A program made the translations under genes and the position numbers. A DNA stretch of 14,931 nucleotides from Cyanobacteriota bacterium (GTDB taxonomy: Bacteria > Cyanobacteriota > Cyanobacteriia > Leptolyngbyales > Leptolyngbyaceae), in the NCBI GenBank assembly GCA_027482985.1, contig JAIXVO010000677.1, forward strand, positions 1 through 14,931, read 5' to 3'. Positions 13,976-14,931 of this stretch are shown here, piece after piece (position 1 is the first letter of the stretch; each line of letters starts with the position of its first letter). The notes under the pieces were generated by a model. The model was not told where the DNA came from and ran no database searches. It was given only the letters and a program-made list of their open reading frames with translations.

Positions 13976-14206
13976 ATGGACGCTGATAAAAAAGCCCAAA
14001 TTCAAGCTCATGCCCGTGCCATTGCGAGTCTACTGTATGAGGAAACCGACCCCGATCAAGTGCAAACTTTAGCTGGCATTGAGGAAGCGGTTCGAGGTCA
14101 GCTGCTAGAGTATGTCAGTCCCGAAATCGGTAATTTTTTATCCAAACTAGTAGTGGCACCACAACTGGACGCAAACGGAGCATCACCAGTATCCTTGGAC
14201 GATTAA
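13976..14206 (+). CDS. ISKra4 transposase, N-terminal frame (orfA)
   Basis: This 76-residue frame starts MDADKKAQIQAHARAIASLL and continues with EETDPDQVQTLAGIEEAVR, the helical N-terminal region of ISKra4-family transposases. Homology holds to about residue 54 (SPEIGNF). After that the frame runs on for some 20 unrelated residues to TAA, whereas the family sequence continues in the -1 frame. It therefore supplies the first about 55 residues of the transposase after frameshifting at 14134-14140. The unshifted 76-residue product might regulate transposition, as in other two-frame insertion sequences; this is inference. There is no ribosome binding site, and a hairpin lies just upstream of the start. 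Confidence 0.75.
   Translation: MDADKKAQIQAHARAIASLLYEETDPDQVQTLAGIEEAVRGQLLEYVSPEIGNFLSKLVVAPQLDANGASPVSLDD
14134..14168 (+). promoter_or_regulatory. Programmed -1 ribosomal frameshift signal
   Basis: T TTT TTA at 14134-14140 is in register with orfA (AAT TTT TTA) and is a canonical X XXY YYZ slippery heptamer. A 6-nt spacer (14141-14146) leads to a hairpin at 14147-14168. CTAGT pairs with ACTGG (one G-U), then there is an A-A mismatch, then GTG pairs with CAC across a GCAC loop. After slipping, the ribosome reads ATC from 14140 and continues into the catalytic frame. The frame before 14134 is closed by TAA at 14131, so entry at this point is needed. Confidence 0.75.
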
Positions 14207-14931
14207 GCGTGAGTGAAAAACAAGCTCAAATCCTTGATGTCGAAGCTTACACTCGATGGAGTCCTTATTTAGTCAAATGCTGTTTATTGCTCAGTGCGAA
14301 TGAGTCCTACGCACGTGCTGCCGCAGATATTGAAATTTTAACTGGTGTGGGTGTGCCTCACAGTACCCAACAACGCTTCGTGCATCGCCAAACCTTCAAC
14401 CTGCCGCAAGTGTCTCAACCAGTTGTCGAAATGAGTGTAGATGGTGGTAAAGTGCGGCTCCGTACCCCCAAAGGAGAACCCTGTCAATGGCGAGATTATA
14501 AAGCCGTCAACCTGCATGAACAGTCTGTGGGTGCGTTTTTCCAAGATAACCTCAGCCTGGTGCATTGGGTGAAAGCGCAACCCTGGTCTGCCCCGTTAAC
14601 GTGTTTGGGCGATGGTCATGATGGCATCTGGAATATCTACGACCAGATTGGCACCCCGGATCAAAGATGTGAGATTTTAGACTGGTATCACTTGGTCGAG
14701 AACTTGGGCAAGGTCGGTGGGTCGCAACGCCGCTTGGATGCGGTCGAGCAATGGTTATGGCAAGGTAATGTGGATCAGGCGATCAAGCTGTTCCAGGGGT
14801 GGCAGCACCAGCGCGTCAGCACGTTTATCGCCTACCTGGACAAGCATCGTCATCGGATTGTCAACTATGCCTACTATCAAGCTGAGGGGATCTCTATCGG
14901 TTCTGGTGCAGTCGAATCAACGGTCAAACAA
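14134..14931 (+). CDS. ISKra4 transposase, catalytic frame (orfB), 3' end outside window
   Basis: This is a DDE transposase that cuts and joins DNA at the ends of the element. The frame is open for 266 codons from 14134 to the window edge, starting FFIQTSSGTTGTRK and then SVSEKQAQIL. Catalytic residues are intact: D in MSVDGGKV (14440-14442), D in CLGDGHDGIWN (14611-14613) and E in GSGAVES (14914-14916). The LDWYHLVENLGK helix typical of ISKra4 proteins is at 14680-14715. Expression is most likely as a -1 frameshift fusion with orfA, giving at least 319 residues. A GTG at 14209 could also start it separately, just after the orfA stop, but would leave out conserved residues coded from 14134. 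No stops or frameshifts are seen, so the element may be active. Confidence 0.82.

Larger units (their letters stand above)
13888..14931 (+). mobile_element. ISKra4-family insertion sequence (right end outside window)
   Basis: The element starts at or near CCCACTTTTGCG (13888-13899), where the IS701 homology ends. The left end is inferred from this break, and the right terminal repeat is not visible. It carries two overlapping frames, joined by a frameshift signal, that encode a DDE transposase. The non-coding lead (13900-13975) contains a hairpin, GCAGTT (13950-13955) with AACTGC (13967-13972), ending 3 nt before the first ATG. In insertion sequences such hairpins often limit translation from outside transcripts. 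Confidence 0.75.

Noticed and set aside
14338..14580. Minus-strand 80-codon frame inside the transposase
   Set aside because: It is antisense to the DDE catalytic region, which is clearly coding on the plus strand.
14209..14931. Independent orfB starting at GTG 14209 as the main product
   Set aside because: Conserved family residues are encoded upstream from 14134 in the same frame, so frameshift fusion explains the data better; separate initiation remains possible.

Overview
The window looks like chromosomal DNA from a cyanobacterium, probably a filamentous one. The palindrome GCGATCGC (HIP1) is very frequent in and between genes. The L19 gene next to tRNA-Trp, the cupredoxin and the IS701-like and ISKra4-like transposases also fit that group. 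The genus cannot be fixed from the sequence.

Layout. Bases 1-300 have no supported gene. Five genes then run on the + strand: an APC-family amino acid permease (301-1656), a membrane-anchored class I SAM methyltransferase (1713-2324), two unrecognised membrane proteins (2649-2972 and 3078-3875) and a VWA/MIDAS protein (start probably 4135, end 5271). A compact fold with a perfect 11-bp outer stem separates this block from a minus-strand block facing it. Read in its own direction, the minus block is: cbiM, a small PDGLE-type membrane protein, cbiQ and cbiO (an ECF-type cobalt/nickel importer, 12502-9804); then a two-domain M16 zinc protease and a cupredoxin (9712-6404, 3 nt or 9 nt apart depending on the start chosen); then methionine aminopeptidase map (6274-5450).

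Divergent from cbiM is rplS (12785-13147), followed by tRNA-Trp(CCA) (13288-13360) and a strong hairpin terminator. In cyanobacteria rplS-trnW is normally followed by secE-nusG-rplK. Here the next DNA is instead a broken IS701-like transposase remnant, cut by an ISKra4-family element that runs off the end of the window.

How genes work together. The four transporter genes make one import complex: CbiM binds the metal, the PDGLE protein is the small N-type component, CbiQ couples and CbiO hydrolyses ATP. Tight spacing suggests the M16 protease and the cupredoxin are co-transcribed. The ISKra4 transposase is split into two frames joined by a textbook -1 frameshift signal (U UUU UUA, a 6-nt spacer and a hairpin), and its DDE residues are intact. 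That is the most informative structure I found. I see no CRISPR array, toxin-antitoxin pair, phage genes or clear new multi-gene system. The open questions are the frameshift element, the interrupted secE junction, the orphan VWA gene with a 9-G tract, and the methyltransferase whose anchor would place it outside the cytoplasm.
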